Shown in pieces: positions 1-9,096 of a DNA stretch of 64,000 nt (positions are counted from its first letter, which is position 1; the number at the start of each line of letters is the position of its first letter). Both the position numbers and the translations under genes were made by a program. This stretch comes from an uncultured Caulobacterales bacterium (GTDB lineage Bacteria; Pseudomonadota; Alphaproteobacteria; Caulobacterales; Maricaulaceae): positions 62,001-126,000 of the forward strand of contig CALLBD010000011.1 of NCBI GenBank assembly GCA_938001915.1. Direction: 5' to 3'. The notes under the pieces were generated by a model. The model was not told where the DNA came from, did not search any database, and saw only the letters and a list, made by a program, of their open reading frames with translations.

Positions 1-855
1 AACCTGAATCGGCGTAAATGCCCCATAATCCAAATAAGATTTAACTCGCGTAAGCGCGGCTATTAGGCGGCGATTTCCCACCGCAAAACCCATGCGCCAA
101 CCGGCCATGGAATATGTCTTCGACAGGGAGATGGTCTCAATCGCCATAATTTCTTCAGGGTCGATAAATTCAAAAATAGACGGCGGGGCCTCACCAAAAT
201 AAATTTCCGAATAAGCCAAGTCAGACAACAAAATAATATCGTGGGCCTTAACAATCGCGACAATCTCATCATAAAAAGCGCGCTCTGCCGTCATCCCCGT
301 TGGATTTGAGGGAAAGCAAACGACAATCGCCATGGGTGGTTTTTCGGCAATTTCGAGGGCGGCTTTGACGCCCGCTAAATACTCATCAGCCGTGATGGCT
401 GGTATTCCCTGAATTTTTGCGCCTGCAATAACGAATCCATAAGCATGGAGCGGGTAAGAGGGATCGGGCGCATAGATGACGTCCCCTGGCGCGGTAATCG
501 CCTGAGCCAGGTTAGCAAATCCCTCTTTCGACCCAAGTGTCGCAATAACTTGGTCTTCCGGATCAAGCCGAACATCAAAGCGGCGCTCATAGTACCGCGA
601 GCAAGCTTGCCGCAAACCCTTTATACCCCGGGAGGCCGAATAGCCGGTCACGCGGGGCTTTTGAACAGTCTCGACCAGCTTATTTATGACGTGTTGAGGC
701 GTTGGCAAATCGGGATTCCCGAACCCAAAATCGATTATATCTTGCCCATCGGCGCGAAGCTGGGCTTTTAGCTTATTAACTTCCGCGAAGACATAGGGCG
801 GGAGGCGCTTAATTCGGTAGAATTCATCTGTTGGGATTTCTGGATTTGTTTGCAT
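1..855 (-). CDS. alaC: AlaC-type class I aminotransferase, C-terminus outside window
   Basis: PLP-dependent fold-type I aminotransferase, probably alanine transaminase or a related enzyme making amino acids from 2-oxo acids in the cytosol. The visible 285 residues start at an ATG and carry the N-terminal FYRIKRLPPYVFAEV block, the DFGFGNPD substrate-side motif and the PLP-lysine motif SLSKTYSMAGWRMGF with the Schiff-base lysine at about residue 246. The N-terminal block resembles the AlaC/YfdZ branch more than AspC or tyrosine aminotransferases; many relatives are labelled LL-diaminopimelate aminotransferase, so substrate assignment is an inference. Roughly the last third of the enzyme lies beyond position 1. 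A small lipoprotein gene lies upstream on the same strand. Confidence 0.85.
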   Translation of the reverse strand, partial: MQTNPEIPTDEFYRIKRLPPYVFAEVNKLKAQLRADGQDIIDFGFGNPDLPTPQHVINKLVETVQKPRVTGYSASRGIKGLRQACSRYYERRFDVRLDPEDQVIATLGSKEGFANLAQAITAPGDVIYAPDPSYPLHAYGFVIAGAKIQGIPAITADEYLAGVKAALEIAEKPPMAIVVCFPSNPTGMTAERAFYDEIVAIVKAHDIILLSDLAYSEIYFGEAPPSIFEFIDPEEIMAIETISLSKTYSMAGWRMGFAVGNRRLIAALTRVKSYLDYGAFTPIQV

Positions 856-876
856 GACGGTCCGTCCTGTCCCCTT

Positions 877-1272
877 TTAACGGCGAGGTCTGTAATCTGG
901 GAAGCCCTGCACGGGGCCGGACGCGGGGTCGTCAGCTTTGTAGGCGTGAACCTTAGCCTTCAAAGCCTCATACCGAAGCTGATCATCCGCTGTTGTAAAA
1001 CCCTCCTCCACGCCGTCAGGCCGAGGCGCATCTCGTAAAGCTTGGATAGTTCTCACATCTTGGTCCCATTGCTCGGCGGTCCGAACATCCGTTGGGGCTT
1101 CAGGTGCTTCCGCCACCCTTGGATAACTCTTATCTATGTTCGCAGCATCTACGCTAAACTCAGGTGTTTTGATGAAGTCTAATTTCGGCATAGAGACGGT
1201 TTGACACGCTGCCAAAATCAACGCGGCCCCCATCGCAATTCCGATTCGTTTTATAACCACTTCATTTTTCAT
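877..1272 (-). CDS. Small putative lipoprotein, unknown function
   Basis: Predicted 131-residue envelope protein of unknown function. The start was placed at the ATG at 1272 (MKNEVVIKRIG), because this gives a compact lipoprotein signal: basic N-terminus, short hydrophobic stretch and the lipobox LAAC. Two further in-frame ATGs lie upstream, at 1281 and 1290. The mature part is hydrophilic, with a Pro/Ala/Glu-rich stretch and an acidic middle region, and no motif I recognise. It sits between argC and the aminotransferase gene on the same strand, 21 bases upstream of the latter's start, so it may be co-transcribed with either. Function is not deducible from the sequence. Confidence 0.65.
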   Translation of the reverse strand: MKNEVVIKRIGIAMGAALILAACQTVSMPKLDFIKTPEFSVDAANIDKSYPRVAEAPEAPTDVRTAEQWDQDVRTIQALRDAPRPDGVEEGFTTADDQLRYEALKAKVHAYKADDPASGPVQGFPDYRPRR

Positions 1273-1336
1273 GACTCTCATATGCGCCAAAAGTGGCCAG
1301 CGGTCATCCTAATTATCACTCATAATTCATATGACC

Positions 1337-2374
1337 CTAAGGAAAGACACCAACGTGTTGCAAGCCCAAGGTTTCATCCCAGCCCTGTGTGGCATTGTAA
1401 TTTTGAATCGCTTGGCCAGAGCTGCCCTTGGTCAAATTATCAATAACGGAAACAATGACTGCCGAATTCGCCACTCTGTCAGCAAAAATGCCGATTTGGC
1501 AATGATTGCTGCCGCGCACATGTCTGGTTTGCGGAACTTGACCTTCTTCTAAAAGATGGACGAAGGCTTCGTTTGCATAGATCGAAGTATAGTGTTTGCG
1601 TAAGGCCGCGACACTTACACCGTCTTTAAGAACAACATGGCACGTCGCTATCATCCCGCGGTTCATAGGTAACAAATGCGGCGTAAAGCGCACATTCACA
1701 GACTTTCCGGCAAAATCTCTTATTGCCTGATCCATTTCGGGGGCATGACGATGCGAGCCAATACCGTAGGCTTGCGCGCCATCTGTCGTCTCCGAATAGG
1801 CAAAAGCCAAAGCCGCTTTTCGACCCGCTCCCGTAACGCCAGATTTGGCATCAATAATAATATGATTGGCTTCAATCAAATCTGCCTTAAGGGCAGGCAA
1901 GAGCGCCAGCATCGAACTTGTCGGATAACACCCGGGACAGGCCACAAGCTTTGCCCCTTTTAATTTGTCCCGGGAAAATTCAGTCAAACCGTATACTCGT
2001 GACTCCAAAAAGCCCTCAAATTCATGAGGTCGTCCGTAGGTCTTCGCGTAAAGCTCAGGGTCGGAAAGCCGGAAGTCAGCCGATAAATCGATAACAGTCT
2101 CAACCTTATCGTAAATCTTCGCAATGGTCTCTTGGCTTGCGCCATGTGGCAGACAAGCAAAGACAACATCTACCGCGCTCCAGTCGACCTCATTAACAGT
2201 TGTCAAGGGCGGTAAGTCCTGCCCCGCAAAGTTACGGAACACATCGGAATAGGCCTCCCCCGCGCGGCTATAGGCCGTCATCGCTGTCAGCTCTAATTTA
2301 GGATGACCTAATATCAGGCGCACAGCTTCCGCACCTGTATATCCTGAAGCTCCGAGTACGGCTGCGTGTTTCAT
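1337..2374 (-). CDS. argC: N-acetyl-gamma-glutamyl-phosphate reductase
   Basis: Catalyses NADPH-dependent reduction of N-acetyl-glutamyl-5-phosphate to the semialdehyde, the third step of arginine synthesis, in the cytosol. The 345-residue length is normal for long-type ArgC. The N-terminal nucleotide-binding motif GASGYTGAE is at residues 9-17, and the catalytic cysteine is C149 in the ACPGCYPTSSML signature. It follows the rplM-rpsI genes on the same strand, but a strong terminator lies in the 76-base gap, so argC probably has its own promoter. The link argC next to rplM-rpsI is common in alphaproteobacteria (recalled, not computed here). Confidence 0.97.
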   Translation of the reverse strand: MKHAAVLGASGYTGAEAVRLILGHPKLELTAMTAYSRAGEAYSDVFRNFAGQDLPPLTTVNEVDWSAVDVVFACLPHGASQETIAKIYDKVETVIDLSADFRLSDPELYAKTYGRPHEFEGFLESRVYGLTEFSRDKLKGAKLVACPGCYPTSSMLALLPALKADLIEANHIIIDAKSGVTGAGRKAALAFAYSETTDGAQAYGIGSHRHAPEMDQAIRDFAGKSVNVRFTPHLLPMNRGMIATCHVVLKDGVSVAALRKHYTSIYANEAFVHLLEEGQVPQTRHVRGSNHCQIGIFADRVANSAVIVSVIDNLTKGSSGQAIQNYNATQGWDETLGLQHVGVFP

Positions 2375-2388
2375 CTGTTCTCATCTCA

Positions 2389-2420
2389 CAAAAAAGGCGC
2401 CTCGGTTGTCCGAAGCGCCT
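2389..2420 (-). terminator. Rho-independent terminator of rplM-rpsI
   Basis: Read on the minus strand, an 11-pair stem (AGGCGC plus TTCGG, closing with CCGAG plus GCGCCT, with one G-U pair and an ACAA loop) is followed by six T residues. It lies about 30 bases after the rpsI stop and just before the argC start, so it should separate the ribosomal-protein operon from argC. Confidence 0.85.
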
Positions 2421-2450
2421 AATACATAGACCAAAATAGTCTGTAATGTT

Positions 2451-2963
2451 TTAACGCTTAGAGAACTGGAAGCTCTTACGGGCTTTTGCGCGGCCATATT
2501 TCTTACGTTCCACAACACGCGAGTCGCGCGTGATAAAGCCTGCGGCTTTTAGCGGAGCCCGCAAAGCTGGCTCATAATATGTCAGCGCCTTGGTAATCCC
2601 GTGGCGAACAGCGCCGGCTTGGCCGGATAGTCCGCCGCCTTTTACCGTTGCCATGACGTCATATGAGTCAACACGGTCAGCCACTTGGAAAGCTTGGGCA
2701 ATAATCAGTCGTAGGACAGGACGTGCGAAGTAAACTTCTTGGTCGCGACCATTTACAACAATCTTACCATTCCCTGGCTTAATCCAAACACGGGCGATAG
2801 AATTCTTACGCTTACCTGTCGCATAGGAGCGGCCTAGCTGGTCAATCTTTGGCTCAGGCAAAGTTGCTGGGTCAACAGCCACGGCATCTACGCCAGCGCC
2901 AGCAGTTCCATCAACAACGTCTTTAAGGTCTGCGAGAGACTGTGCAGTATTTGTATCGGACAT
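2451..2963 (-). CDS. rpsI: 30S ribosomal protein S9
   Basis: Small-subunit ribosomal protein whose C-terminal tail reaches the P-site tRNA. The 170-residue product has a roughly 45-residue acidic/Ala-rich N-terminal extension, as is usual in alphaproteobacteria, followed by the conserved core ([38 protein letters not shown]) and the basic C-terminal end [16 protein letters not shown]. It begins three bases after the rplM stop, so the two are one operon, and a terminator follows. No unusual features. Confidence 0.98.
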   Translation of the reverse strand: MSDTNTAQSLADLKDVVDGTAGAGVDAVAVDPATLPEPKIDQLGRSYATGKRKNSIARVWIKPGNGKIVVNGRDQEVYFARPVLRLIIAQAFQVADRVDSYDVMATVKGGGLSGQAGAVRHGITKALTYYEPALRAPLKAAGFITRDSRVVERKKYGRAKARKSFQFSKR

Positions 2964-2966
2964 GGT

Positions 2967-3437
2967 CTAACCCCGCTTCACGTTTTTTTCGGACATTGAT
3001 TTAAAATCAATGACCTCAGGATTTTGAGCGGCGTGCTCATGCTCTGCGCCAGCATAAACGCGTAGGTTTGAGAGTTGCTTGCGCGCCAAAGGGCTCTCTT
3101 TTGGCAACATACGCTGGACAGCTTTACGCATAACGCGATCAGGGAAACGGCCATCGAGAACTTTGGCAGCTGTTGTTTCCTTTAGCCCACCCGCGTAGCC
3201 AGTGTGACGATAATAAACTTTGTCAGAACGCTTATTGCCTGTGAAGTGAACCTTATCTGCATTAATGATGATGACATTATCGCCGCAGTCGATGTGGGGC
3301 GTATAATCGGGGCGATGCTTCCCGCGAAGGCGCATGGCAACAAATGTTGCCAAACGACCAACGACAACATCTTCCGCATCGACGAGAATCCATTTTTTCT
3401 CGATGTCTGCGGTTTTCAGAAACTTAGTCGTTTTCAT
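2967..3437 (-). CDS. rplM: 50S ribosomal protein L13
   Basis: Early-assembling large-subunit protein. The 156 residues contain the L13 signature segments [41 protein letters not shown] and [25 protein letters not shown]. The start ATG is preceded by AAGG about five bases upstream. It is the first gene of the rplM-rpsI operon; the 145-base gap upstream towards the haem A synthase gene contains a plausible sigma-70 promoter. Ordinary housekeeping gene. Confidence 0.98.
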   Translation of the reverse strand: MKTTKFLKTADIEKKWILVDAEDVVVGRLATFVAMRLRGKHRPDYTPHIDCGDNVIIINADKVHFTGNKRSDKVYYRHTGYAGGLKETTAAKVLDGRFPDRVMRKAVQRMLPKESPLARKQLSNLRVYAGAEHEHAAQNPEVIDFKSMSEKNVKRG

Positions 3438-3491
3438 GTTAAACCTTAAAGTAAGTCGAATTGGCCAAACCAGCCAAATCTGCGATGGCGC

Positions 3492-3520
3492 TACTTACGC
3501 AACCCGCGAATGTCCGTCAA
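3492..3520 (-). promoter_or_regulatory. Candidate sigma-70 promoter for rplM-rpsI
   Basis: On the minus strand a TTGACG -35 box (3515-3520) is separated by 17 bases from a weak -10-like TAAGTA (3492-3497), about 55 bases before the rplM start. The -35 box and spacing are good; the -10 match is poor, so this is a candidate only. Confidence 0.4.
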
Positions 3521-3582
3521 TACGCTAAATGAGGAACCTTGGCCAAAAAATACAATGAAAACAGTATCTTAAAATTTAGGTA

Positions 3583-4599
3583 TTATTTTACCGTATATCT
3601 TGAGCGCCAAATCACCCCCAGCGCCGCCAAGAATACTAATATCGAAGAAAACTGATGTAAAAGCGACAAGTTTAGGGGTGCCGCCGCTAATAATGTCCAA
3701 ATGCCAAGACCGACTTGCCACAATAATAAGCCGCTTAGTACGACCATCGCGGGACGGACCGACTTACTTTTTCGCAAAGACATCCCGACCCAGAGTGCCA
3801 CAATCAAAACGATGTAGGCTAAGGTCCTGTGGTTAAACTGTATCGCAGCCGGGTTTTCAAATATGTTTCGCCAGAACGGGGCCTGGATGCCATAACCTTG
3901 AGGAATAAAATCACCATCCATCAATGGCCATTCGTTATAGGTTTTACCAGAATTCGTGCCCGCCATAAAAGCTCCGCCAATGATCTGTAAAAAGATTAGC
4001 CCTGCAAGTAAATGGGCTCGCCCCCTCCCATATTGGAATTTAGCCACGTCCCAAGCTGCGCGTTGCCGTTTATAAAGCCAGTAGAGAGACCCCAAAATAA
4101 TAAATGCCATACCGAGATGTGTTGCGAGGCGATATTGACTCACGCTCACTCTACCCCCCTGCAAACCGCTGTAGACCATCCACCATCCAATGACCCCCTG
4201 CAGTCCAATCAGGCACGCGATTATGAAGAACTTCCAGCGATGTCCCTTGGCCAAACGCCCCTGCTTCAAGAACCAAAAATAAGGTAGGATAAATGCTAGT
4301 CCAATTACTCGCCCGAGTTGACGGTGTCCCCACTCCCAAAAATAAATGAATTTAAACCCTGCTAAATCCATATCTGGGTGCTCCGCCTCGAATTCTGGAA
4401 TTTGTTTATATTTCTCAAATTCGGCCATCCAAGCCTCTGTTGAAAGCGGCGGTAGCGCCCCTCTTATCGGGGCCCATTCGGTGATGGATAGTCCTGAGTT
4501 CGTCAACCGCGTTGCCCCGCCGACGACAATCATCGCAGCAACCAAAGCCATCATCAAAAGGAGCCAAAGTTCTACCGAACGCGAACGAGTTTCAGTCAT
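3583..4599 (-). CDS. ctaA: Haem A synthase (COX15/CtaA family)
   Basis: Oxidises haem O to haem A for cytochrome aa3-type oxidases, in the inner membrane. The 338-residue protein shows about eight hydrophobic segments and the conserved COX15 motifs: GGATRLTNSGLSITEW after the first segment, EWGHRQLGR, ATHLGMAF, the second-half motif FNHRTLAY and LLHQFSS, which supply the paired haem-ligand histidines. The internal arrangement is the two four-helix halves typical of the alphaproteobacterial/mitochondrial type. It implies an aa3-type terminal oxidase elsewhere in the genome. It stands alone between rplM-rpsI and tRNA-Pro. Confidence 0.95.
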   Translation of the reverse strand: MTETRSRSVELWLLLMMALVAAMIVVGGATRLTNSGLSITEWAPIRGALPPLSTEAWMAEFEKYKQIPEFEAEHPDMDLAGFKFIYFWEWGHRQLGRVIGLAFILPYFWFLKQGRLAKGHRWKFFIIACLIGLQGVIGWWMVYSGLQGGRVSVSQYRLATHLGMAFIILGSLYWLYKRQRAAWDVAKFQYGRGRAHLLAGLIFLQIIGGAFMAGTNSGKTYNEWPLMDGDFIPQGYGIQAPFWRNIFENPAAIQFNHRTLAYIVLIVALWVGMSLRKSKSVRPAMVVLSGLLLWQVGLGIWTLLAAAPLNLSLLHQFSSILVFLAALGVIWRSRYTVK

Positions 4600-4669
4600 G
4601 CGAGCCCCTTAGCGCGCACCGCGCCCAAGTCGATGCGACAAATTGCTTGCTGAAGGCGGAAATTCAAGA

Positions 4670-4746
4670 TGGTCGGAGTAGCAGGATTCGAACCTGCGAC
4701 CCCACGCCCCCCAGGCGTGTGCGCTACCGGACTGCGCCATACTCCG
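4670..4746 (-). tRNA. tRNA-Pro (anticodon GGG)
   Basis: A 77-base cloverleaf on the minus strand: acceptor CGGAGTA pairing with TACTCCG, D stem GCGC/GCGC, anticodon stem CACGC/GCGTG around loop CTGGGGG (anticodon GGG), T stem GCAGG/CCTGC with TTCGAAT loop, and an encoded 3' ACCA. The stems are fully paired. It reads the proline codon CCC (and CCU by wobble). Confidence 0.97.
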
Positions 4747-4818
4747 CCGTCCACCTTGAATGGCGGGCTATAGAAAAAAGGGGTAAGCCGCGCAAGAGAT
4801 GTTTGCGCCACAATACCA

Positions 4819-5379
4819 CTAGTCAACATGTCCTGCTTTTCTGAAATCAGATAACTTGTTTTTCATCGCCTCCAATTTCCGCAACGCCTCTTCGAGTGCC
4901 GACGTGTCGACGGACGCAGGCATGGGTGCAGGTGCAGGTGCAGGTGCAGGTGCAGGTGCAGGTTTCGGTAAAGGCGGAGGAGATGCAATCACCATTTGAG
5001 CAGGCACTTTTTCCGGAAGTTCGACAGAAGTCTCGGCAGGTTTAATACGCTTGGGAAGCAAATCTATCTTGGCAACCGGTGTTTCTTCAACCGATTTACT
5101 CAACGATCGGCCAAGCTCTATGACTCTGGATGCCCCTTTCTTTTGGATAAGCTTCTGAACATCTTTTATCGGGTGTTTTTCGTCGTGAAGGAGTTTCTTA
5201 ATACCACGAATGAACTCAATGTCTTCGGGACGATAAAAGCGGCGGCCTCCTCCTCTCTTAATCGGTTTAATATGAGAAAACTTAGACTCCCAAAAACGCA
5301 GCACATGCGGTTGAAGACCAAGTTCCTCACCAGCCTCGCTTATGGTTCTAAACGCCCGTGTTGTTTTCGCCTGGCTCAT
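4819..5379 (-). CDS. MerR-family transcriptional regulator with Pro-Ala linker
   Basis: Predicted DNA-binding regulator of 186 residues. Residues about 9-80 form a MerR winged helix ([20 protein letters not shown], then the wing [15 protein letters not shown]). The middle is a variable linker with an (Ala-Pro)n tract encoded by a perfect six-copy hexanucleotide repeat, and the last 30 residues ([18 protein letters not shown]) look like a dimerising coiled coil. There is no effector-binding domain or metal-site cysteine, so this is not a classic metal sensor. It lies 52 bases downstream of ihfA on the same strand; the ihfA-merR order is frequent in alphaproteobacteria, but the target is unknown to me. 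Confidence 0.88.
   Translation of the reverse strand: MSQAKTTRAFRTISEAGEELGLQPHVLRFWESKFSHIKPIKRGGGRRFYRPEDIEFIRGIKKLLHDEKHPIKDVQKLIQKKGASRVIELGRSLSKSVEETPVAKIDLLPKRIKPAETSVELPEKVPAQMVIASPPPLPKPAPAPAPAPAPAPMPASVDTSALEEALRKLEAMKNKLSDFRKAGHVD
4925..4963. repeat. Hexanucleotide tandem repeat (GGTGCA)6 inside merR-like gene
   Basis: Six perfect tandem copies of GGTGCA at 4925-4960 plus a partial GGT. On the coding (minus) strand it encodes alternating Ala-Pro. Because the unit is six bases, slippage changes linker length without breaking the frame. Confidence 0.95.
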
Positions 5380-5431
5380 CTTTTCCTATATCATTCGCCG
5401 TCCGAACCTATCGGATACGAATCACATGCTA

Positions 5432-5755
5432 TCACGATTTAGGTAATAATGCCGAGTCTACCCGTTCTCGCAGCACTTGAGACGGTTTAAAGACTAATAC
5501 ACGGCGTGACGTTATCGGGACCTCTTCTCCCGTTTTAGGATTTCGGCCAATCCGCTCTTTCTTGTCACGGAGAGAAAATGTTCCGAACCCAGCCATCTTA
5601 ACATGCTCGCCTTTTTCAAGCGCATCACCGATATGGTCAATGACAGACTCAACAAGCGCAGAGCTCTCGGAGCGTGACAGTCCAATCTCACGATATACGG
5701 CCTCGGCTAAATCCTGACGCGTCAGGGTTTGAGAATTTACGGTTGTGGCTGCCAT
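5432..5755 (-). CDS. ihfA: Integration host factor subunit alpha
   Basis: Sequence-specific DNA-bending protein that works as a heterodimer with IHF-beta in nucleoid organisation, transcription and recombination. The 107-residue product has the HU/IHF fold: N-terminal helices ([20 protein letters not shown]), the [23 protein letters not shown] arm with the invariant intercalating proline in RNPKTG, and the tail [16 protein letters not shown]. It lies between fabH and the MerR gene; the plsX-fabH-ihfA-merR order is typical for the class. A divergent second IHF-alpha-like gene exists at 44699. Confidence 0.96.
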   Translation of the reverse strand: MAATTVNSQTLTRQDLAEAVYREIGLSRSESSALVESVIDHIGDALEKGEHVKMAGFGTFSLRDKKERIGRNPKTGEEVPITSRRVLVFKPSQVLRERVDSALLPKS

Positions 5756-5836
5756 GTTAACCTTAAAGCAAATTCGTCCCTAGGGAATCAAGAGACAACT
5801 TAGCATAAATCAAAAAATACCGAGAGAAATTGGGTT

Positions 5837-6793
5837 TTAGTAGCGCAACAACGCGGCGCCCCAGGTAAACCCACCTCCAAAGGCCTCTAGCATCACCAGA
5901 TCACCTTTCTTTATACGACCGTCCTTTACCGCAACGTCCATCGCCAAAGGCACTGAAGCCGCAGACGTGTTGGCGTGGTGCGCAACCGTTGAAATGACTT
6001 GCTCTGGCCTAAGTTTGAGTCGTTTAGCGACGGCATTCAAAATACGTTGATTGGCTTGATGAGGCACGAACCAATCAATGTCTGAGACCTCGACCTCTGC
6101 CTGCTCTGCGCAATCCCGAATAACTTGGGCAATATCTGTGACGGCATGCTTAAAGACTTGATTTCCTAACATGCGGAGATGTCCAACCGTCTGTGTTCGC
6201 GACGGACCGCCATCCACATATAACATATCTCTATGCGCACCATCGGAACGCACAAAGGTTTTCAAAACGCCGCCTTCATCCCCTTCCACAGCCTCTAAAA
6301 CGACCGCGCCCGCACCGTCCCCGAACAAAACGCAAGTGCCGCGATCTGTCCAATCTAGAATGCGAGAAAAAGTCTCAGCCCCTATCAGAATCGCCCGCTT
6401 TGCACCGCCTGCCCTGATCAAGGCATTAGTGACGTGCATGCCGTAGATAAAACCCGAACACACGGCCTGAATGTCAAACGCCGCCCCGTGATGCATGCCG
6501 AGCTTCTCTTGAATAATTGTCGCAGTAGCTGGGAAAGTAAGATCAGGTGTCGATGTCGCAACGACAATCAAATCAATATCTTTGCTAGTTAGTCCCGCGT
6601 GCTCCAGTGCTACCCGCGCGGCCTCATAGCCTAAGTCAGATGTATATTGCCCTTCCGCCGCAATATGGCGCTCGCAGATTCCGGTGCGCTCCTGAATCCA
6701 GCTGTCCGAAGTCTCAACTAGTTCGGACATCTCCTGGTTTGTCATGACACGGTCAGGCAGATAGCTACCAATGCCCTTTATAACCGACCTCAT
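5837..6793 (-). CDS. fabH: Beta-ketoacyl-ACP synthase III
   Basis: Starts type II fatty-acid synthesis by condensing acetyl-CoA with malonyl-ACP. The 318 residues include the catalytic triad expected of the family: C112 in [10 protein letters not shown]245 in VPHQANQR and N275 in HHANTSAAS. Length is normal. Its start overlaps the end of plsX by four bases (ATGA arrangement), so the two are translationally coupled. Confidence 0.97.
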   Translation of the reverse strand: MRSVIKGIGSYLPDRVMTNQEMSELVETSDSWIQERTGICERHIAAEGQYTSDLGYEAARVALEHAGLTSKDIDLIVVATSTPDLTFPATATIIQEKLGMHHGAAFDIQAVCSGFIYGMHVTNALIRAGGAKRAILIGAETFSRILDWTDRGTCVLFGDGAGAVVLEAVEGDEGGVLKTFVRSDGAHRDMLYVDGGPSRTQTVGHLRMLGNQVFKHAVTDIAQVIRDCAEQAEVEVSDIDWFVPHQANQRILNAVAKRLKLRPEQVISTVAHHANTSAASVPLAMDVAVKDGRIKKGDLVMLEAFGGGFTWGAALLRY

Positions 6794-7845
6794 GTTATAA
6801 ACCCGATATTATCATCTTCATCATGAAGCGCATTTAAGCGTTCATCCAGGGCACCTTGGAAGTCAGTTTCCGCAAGCCCAATTGCAATATTCAGCGCATT
6901 AGAAAACCCTATCGCGTCTGTCCCTCCGTGACTTTTTACAGCAATTCCATTTAGCCCCAAAAAGACCGCGCCATTGACTCGGCGGGGATCAAGCCCCTTA
7001 CGAAGTCGGCGTAAGGCGATTGAATTTAGCGCAGACGTAAATTTCGACCAAATATTTCCTAGGAGGGCAGTTTTCACTAAACTATCAACGAGTTTGGCCG
7101 TGCCCTCGGCTGTCTTGAGCGCTACATTTCCGGTAAATCCGTCTGTCACGACAACGTCTACATTCCCTTGGGAAATATCATAGCCTTCGACAAAGCCTTT
7201 GTAGTTCAGACCTAGCTGCGATTGAGACAATCTTTCATGGGCAATTTTGACGACAGCATTTCCTTTGCCCTCCTCTGTACCCACATTGAGCAATCCGACC
7301 GAAGGCCGTTCTTCGCCGTAAATCGCTCGAAAATAAGCCTCTCCCAATATCGCGAACTCGGTGAGCTGCGCGGCATCGCATTCCACATTTGCGCCAACAT
7401 CTAAAACAACGGTCATTTTACCCGACATATTTGGCCAGCTTGCTGCGAGCGCCGGGCGCTGAACCCCTTGTTTCGCCCGCAATTGGAGTTTCGACATGGC
7501 CATAAATGCGCCCGTATTCCCCGCTGAGACGACAACACCTGCCCTGCCGCCTTTAACCGCCGCAACCGAATTCCACATGCTGGACCCTTTGCCTTTTCTC
7601 AAAGCTTGGGAGGGCTTATCCTCCATCGAAACAGTTTTGTCGGTATGGAAGACCTCGGAGCGCTCGCGCGTGCGCGGAGCTGTGTCGAGAAGAGGCGCAA
7701 GAAGCTCGGCATCACCATGCAAAAGGAAACGTGCGCGCCTACCTTCACCTTCATGCGTTAAAAAATATTCGATACCTTTAATAACAATATCGGGCGATTC
7801 ATCACCGCCCATTGCATCTATTGATATTATAAGTCCGTCTAACAT
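6790..7845 (-). CDS. plsX: Phosphate acyltransferase PlsX
   Basis: Converts acyl-ACP to acyl-phosphate, the acyl donor for PlsY in the first step of phospholipid synthesis; a peripheral cytoplasmic-membrane enzyme. The 351-residue protein begins with the family motif [13 protein letters not shown] and contains [40 protein letters not shown] and the C-terminal [13 protein letters not shown]. It is followed by fabH with a four-base overlap. No irregularities seen. Confidence 0.97.
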   Translation of the reverse strand: MLDGLIISIDAMGGDESPDIVIKGIEYFLTHEGEGRRARFLLHGDAELLAPLLDTAPRTRERSEVFHTDKTVSMEDKPSQALRKGKGSSMWNSVAAVKGGRAGVVVSAGNTGAFMAMSKLQLRAKQGVQRPALAASWPNMSGKMTVVLDVGANVECDAAQLTEFAILGEAYFRAIYGEERPSVGLLNVGTEEGKGNAVVKIAHERLSQSQLGLNYKGFVEGYDISQGNVDVVVTDGFTGNVALKTAEGTAKLVDSLVKTALLGNIWSKFTSALNSIALRRLRKGLDPRRVNGAVFLGLNGIAVKSHGGTDAIGFSNALNIAIGLAETDFQGALDERLNALHDEDDNIGFIT

Positions 7846-7916
7846 GCCGTGTTCCAGTTAAGTCCGTCGGTATACTGTGGCTTCACTGTTAATCCTAGTA
7901 GGAAAGCGCCACTAAC

Positions 7917-8477
7917 TCACAAAGACGGAAATGCAAATTCAGTTAGGGCGATCTGTCCCAAACTCAAAGAAGACAGACTTTCATTAAAACGGATGACATA
8001 GTCAGACATATTCATCCGAAATTCTGACTCCGATGACTCCGAATCAGAATTTTGGATGTCAAAACTTGGAGAGTTAGAGAATATCTTATCCAAAGCCGCC
8101 TTTTGATCAGAGGCATGCAAAGCTTCCGCATAAGATTTCACGCGGTCATAGAACAAGGAAATCATGGGCTGAATTCGCTTTTTTACGCTAGCATCGGACA
8201 GGGCTTCCTCACGAAGCGCGATTTCAAAATCATCTTTCATCTCATCAAATAAGGCCTGCCCAAGCCTCTCACCATTCACTTTAAACCTATTCAAATTGGT
8301 CAAAATGGCGGCGATATGCAGCGTCAGCACGTCTATTCGGCCATCGTAACTATCGGCAAAGCGCCCCTTACCGTAAAACCCTGGCAGACGCGATTGCCCC
8401 ATTAATTTTGTATAAATACGACGCGCATCAGTGACAGCCGCGTCGTCTCGCCCGAAAAAACGTCCTAAAAATCCCAT
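7917..8477 (-). CDS. Ubiquinol-cytochrome c chaperone (CBP3/UQCC1 family)
   Basis: Predicted 186-residue assembly factor related to mitochondrial Cbp3/UQCC1, which helps cytochrome b maturation into the bc1 complex. The family look is in YTKLMGQSRLPGFYGKGR near residues 22-40, the DSYDGRIDVLTLHIAAILTNL segment, ALFDEMKDDFEIALREE and the later DRVKSYAEAL. The first residues (MGFLGRFFGR) could be an amphipathic membrane-contact helix (inference). The last 45 residues are variable. It lies upstream of plsX on the same strand and is divergent from bamE, a neighbourhood I have seen in alphaproteobacteria. Confidence 0.88.
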   Translation of the reverse strand: MGFLGRFFGRDDAAVTDARRIYTKLMGQSRLPGFYGKGRFADSYDGRIDVLTLHIAAILTNLNRFKVNGERLGQALFDEMKDDFEIALREEALSDASVKKRIQPMISLFYDRVKSYAEALHASDQKAALDKIFSNSPSFDIQNSDSESSESEFRMNMSDYVIRFNESLSSLSLGQIALTEFAFPSL

Positions 8478-8588
8478 AGCGTAGTCCCATCATAATCGAA
8501 CCTAACCAAATCTTCACGCAGTTTCAGCCTTGCCCTAACTATGGCGGAGCGTTAGGTCCATAACAACACAAGTCTCTACGCGTGATAC

Positions 8589-9092
8589 ATGATGAACATG
8601 CCTATAAAACTTATTATTCTTGCAGTCCTTGGGATGCTCGTATCTGGGTGCAACCCCGTGTTACGAAATCACGGCTATGTGCCGACGGCAGAAAAACCCC
8701 AAGCCGTGAACCCTGATACGGACACAAAGTCATCTGTTTTGTCGAGATTAGGAAACCCGTCAGTAAAATCAACATTCGATGAAAAGGTTGAAAACGACGT
8801 TTGGTATTACATTTCCTCTGTTAGGCAGCGTTATGCTTACCTCCGTCCGCAAACCGAGGATCGAACAATAACCGCGATACATTTCAATCCTGATGGCCAA
8901 GTCACGAAAGTTGCTGAATATGGCCTCGAAGATGGTGTGCCGGTCAATTACGTTGACCGTAAAACGCCAACCCGCGGCCGCGAAATTTCGGTGTTAGAGC
9001 AAATTTTCGGAACGATTGGTCGGCTTCCAACGGACAGGTTAACGGGCACTAATCAAACGGGCGGCGGCGGCGGCGCAGGTCAGGGGCCGTAG
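8589..9092 (+). CDS. bamE: Outer-membrane assembly lipoprotein BamE (SmpA/OmlA)
   Basis: Lipoprotein of the BAM machine that inserts outer-membrane proteins. The 167 residues start with a lipoprotein signal ending in the lipobox VSGC (cysteine near residue 21), then the SmpA/OmlA domain: the G(Y)VPTAEKPQAV segment, SVLSRLGNPS, the conserved WYYISSVRQRYAYLRPQ strand and a FNPDGQVTKVAEYGLEDG strand. The C-terminus is an alphaproteobacterial tail ending in a glycine-rich run. Alternative ATG starts lie one and three codons downstream. It is convergent with thiL, which ends four bases away. Confidence 0.92.
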   Translation: MMNMPIKLIILAVLGMLVSGCNPVLRNHGYVPTAEKPQAVNPDTDTKSSVLSRLGNPSVKSTFDEKVENDVWYYISSVRQRYAYLRPQTEDRTITAIHFNPDGQVTKVAEYGLEDGVPVNYVDRKTPTRGREISVLEQIFGTIGRLPTDRLTGTNQTGGGGGAGQGP

Positions 9093-9096
9093 GACC

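Noticed and set aside
63-272. Short open frame on the minus strand in the aminotransferase
   Set aside because: It is a shadow frame; the aminotransferase covers the region in another frame with clear motifs.
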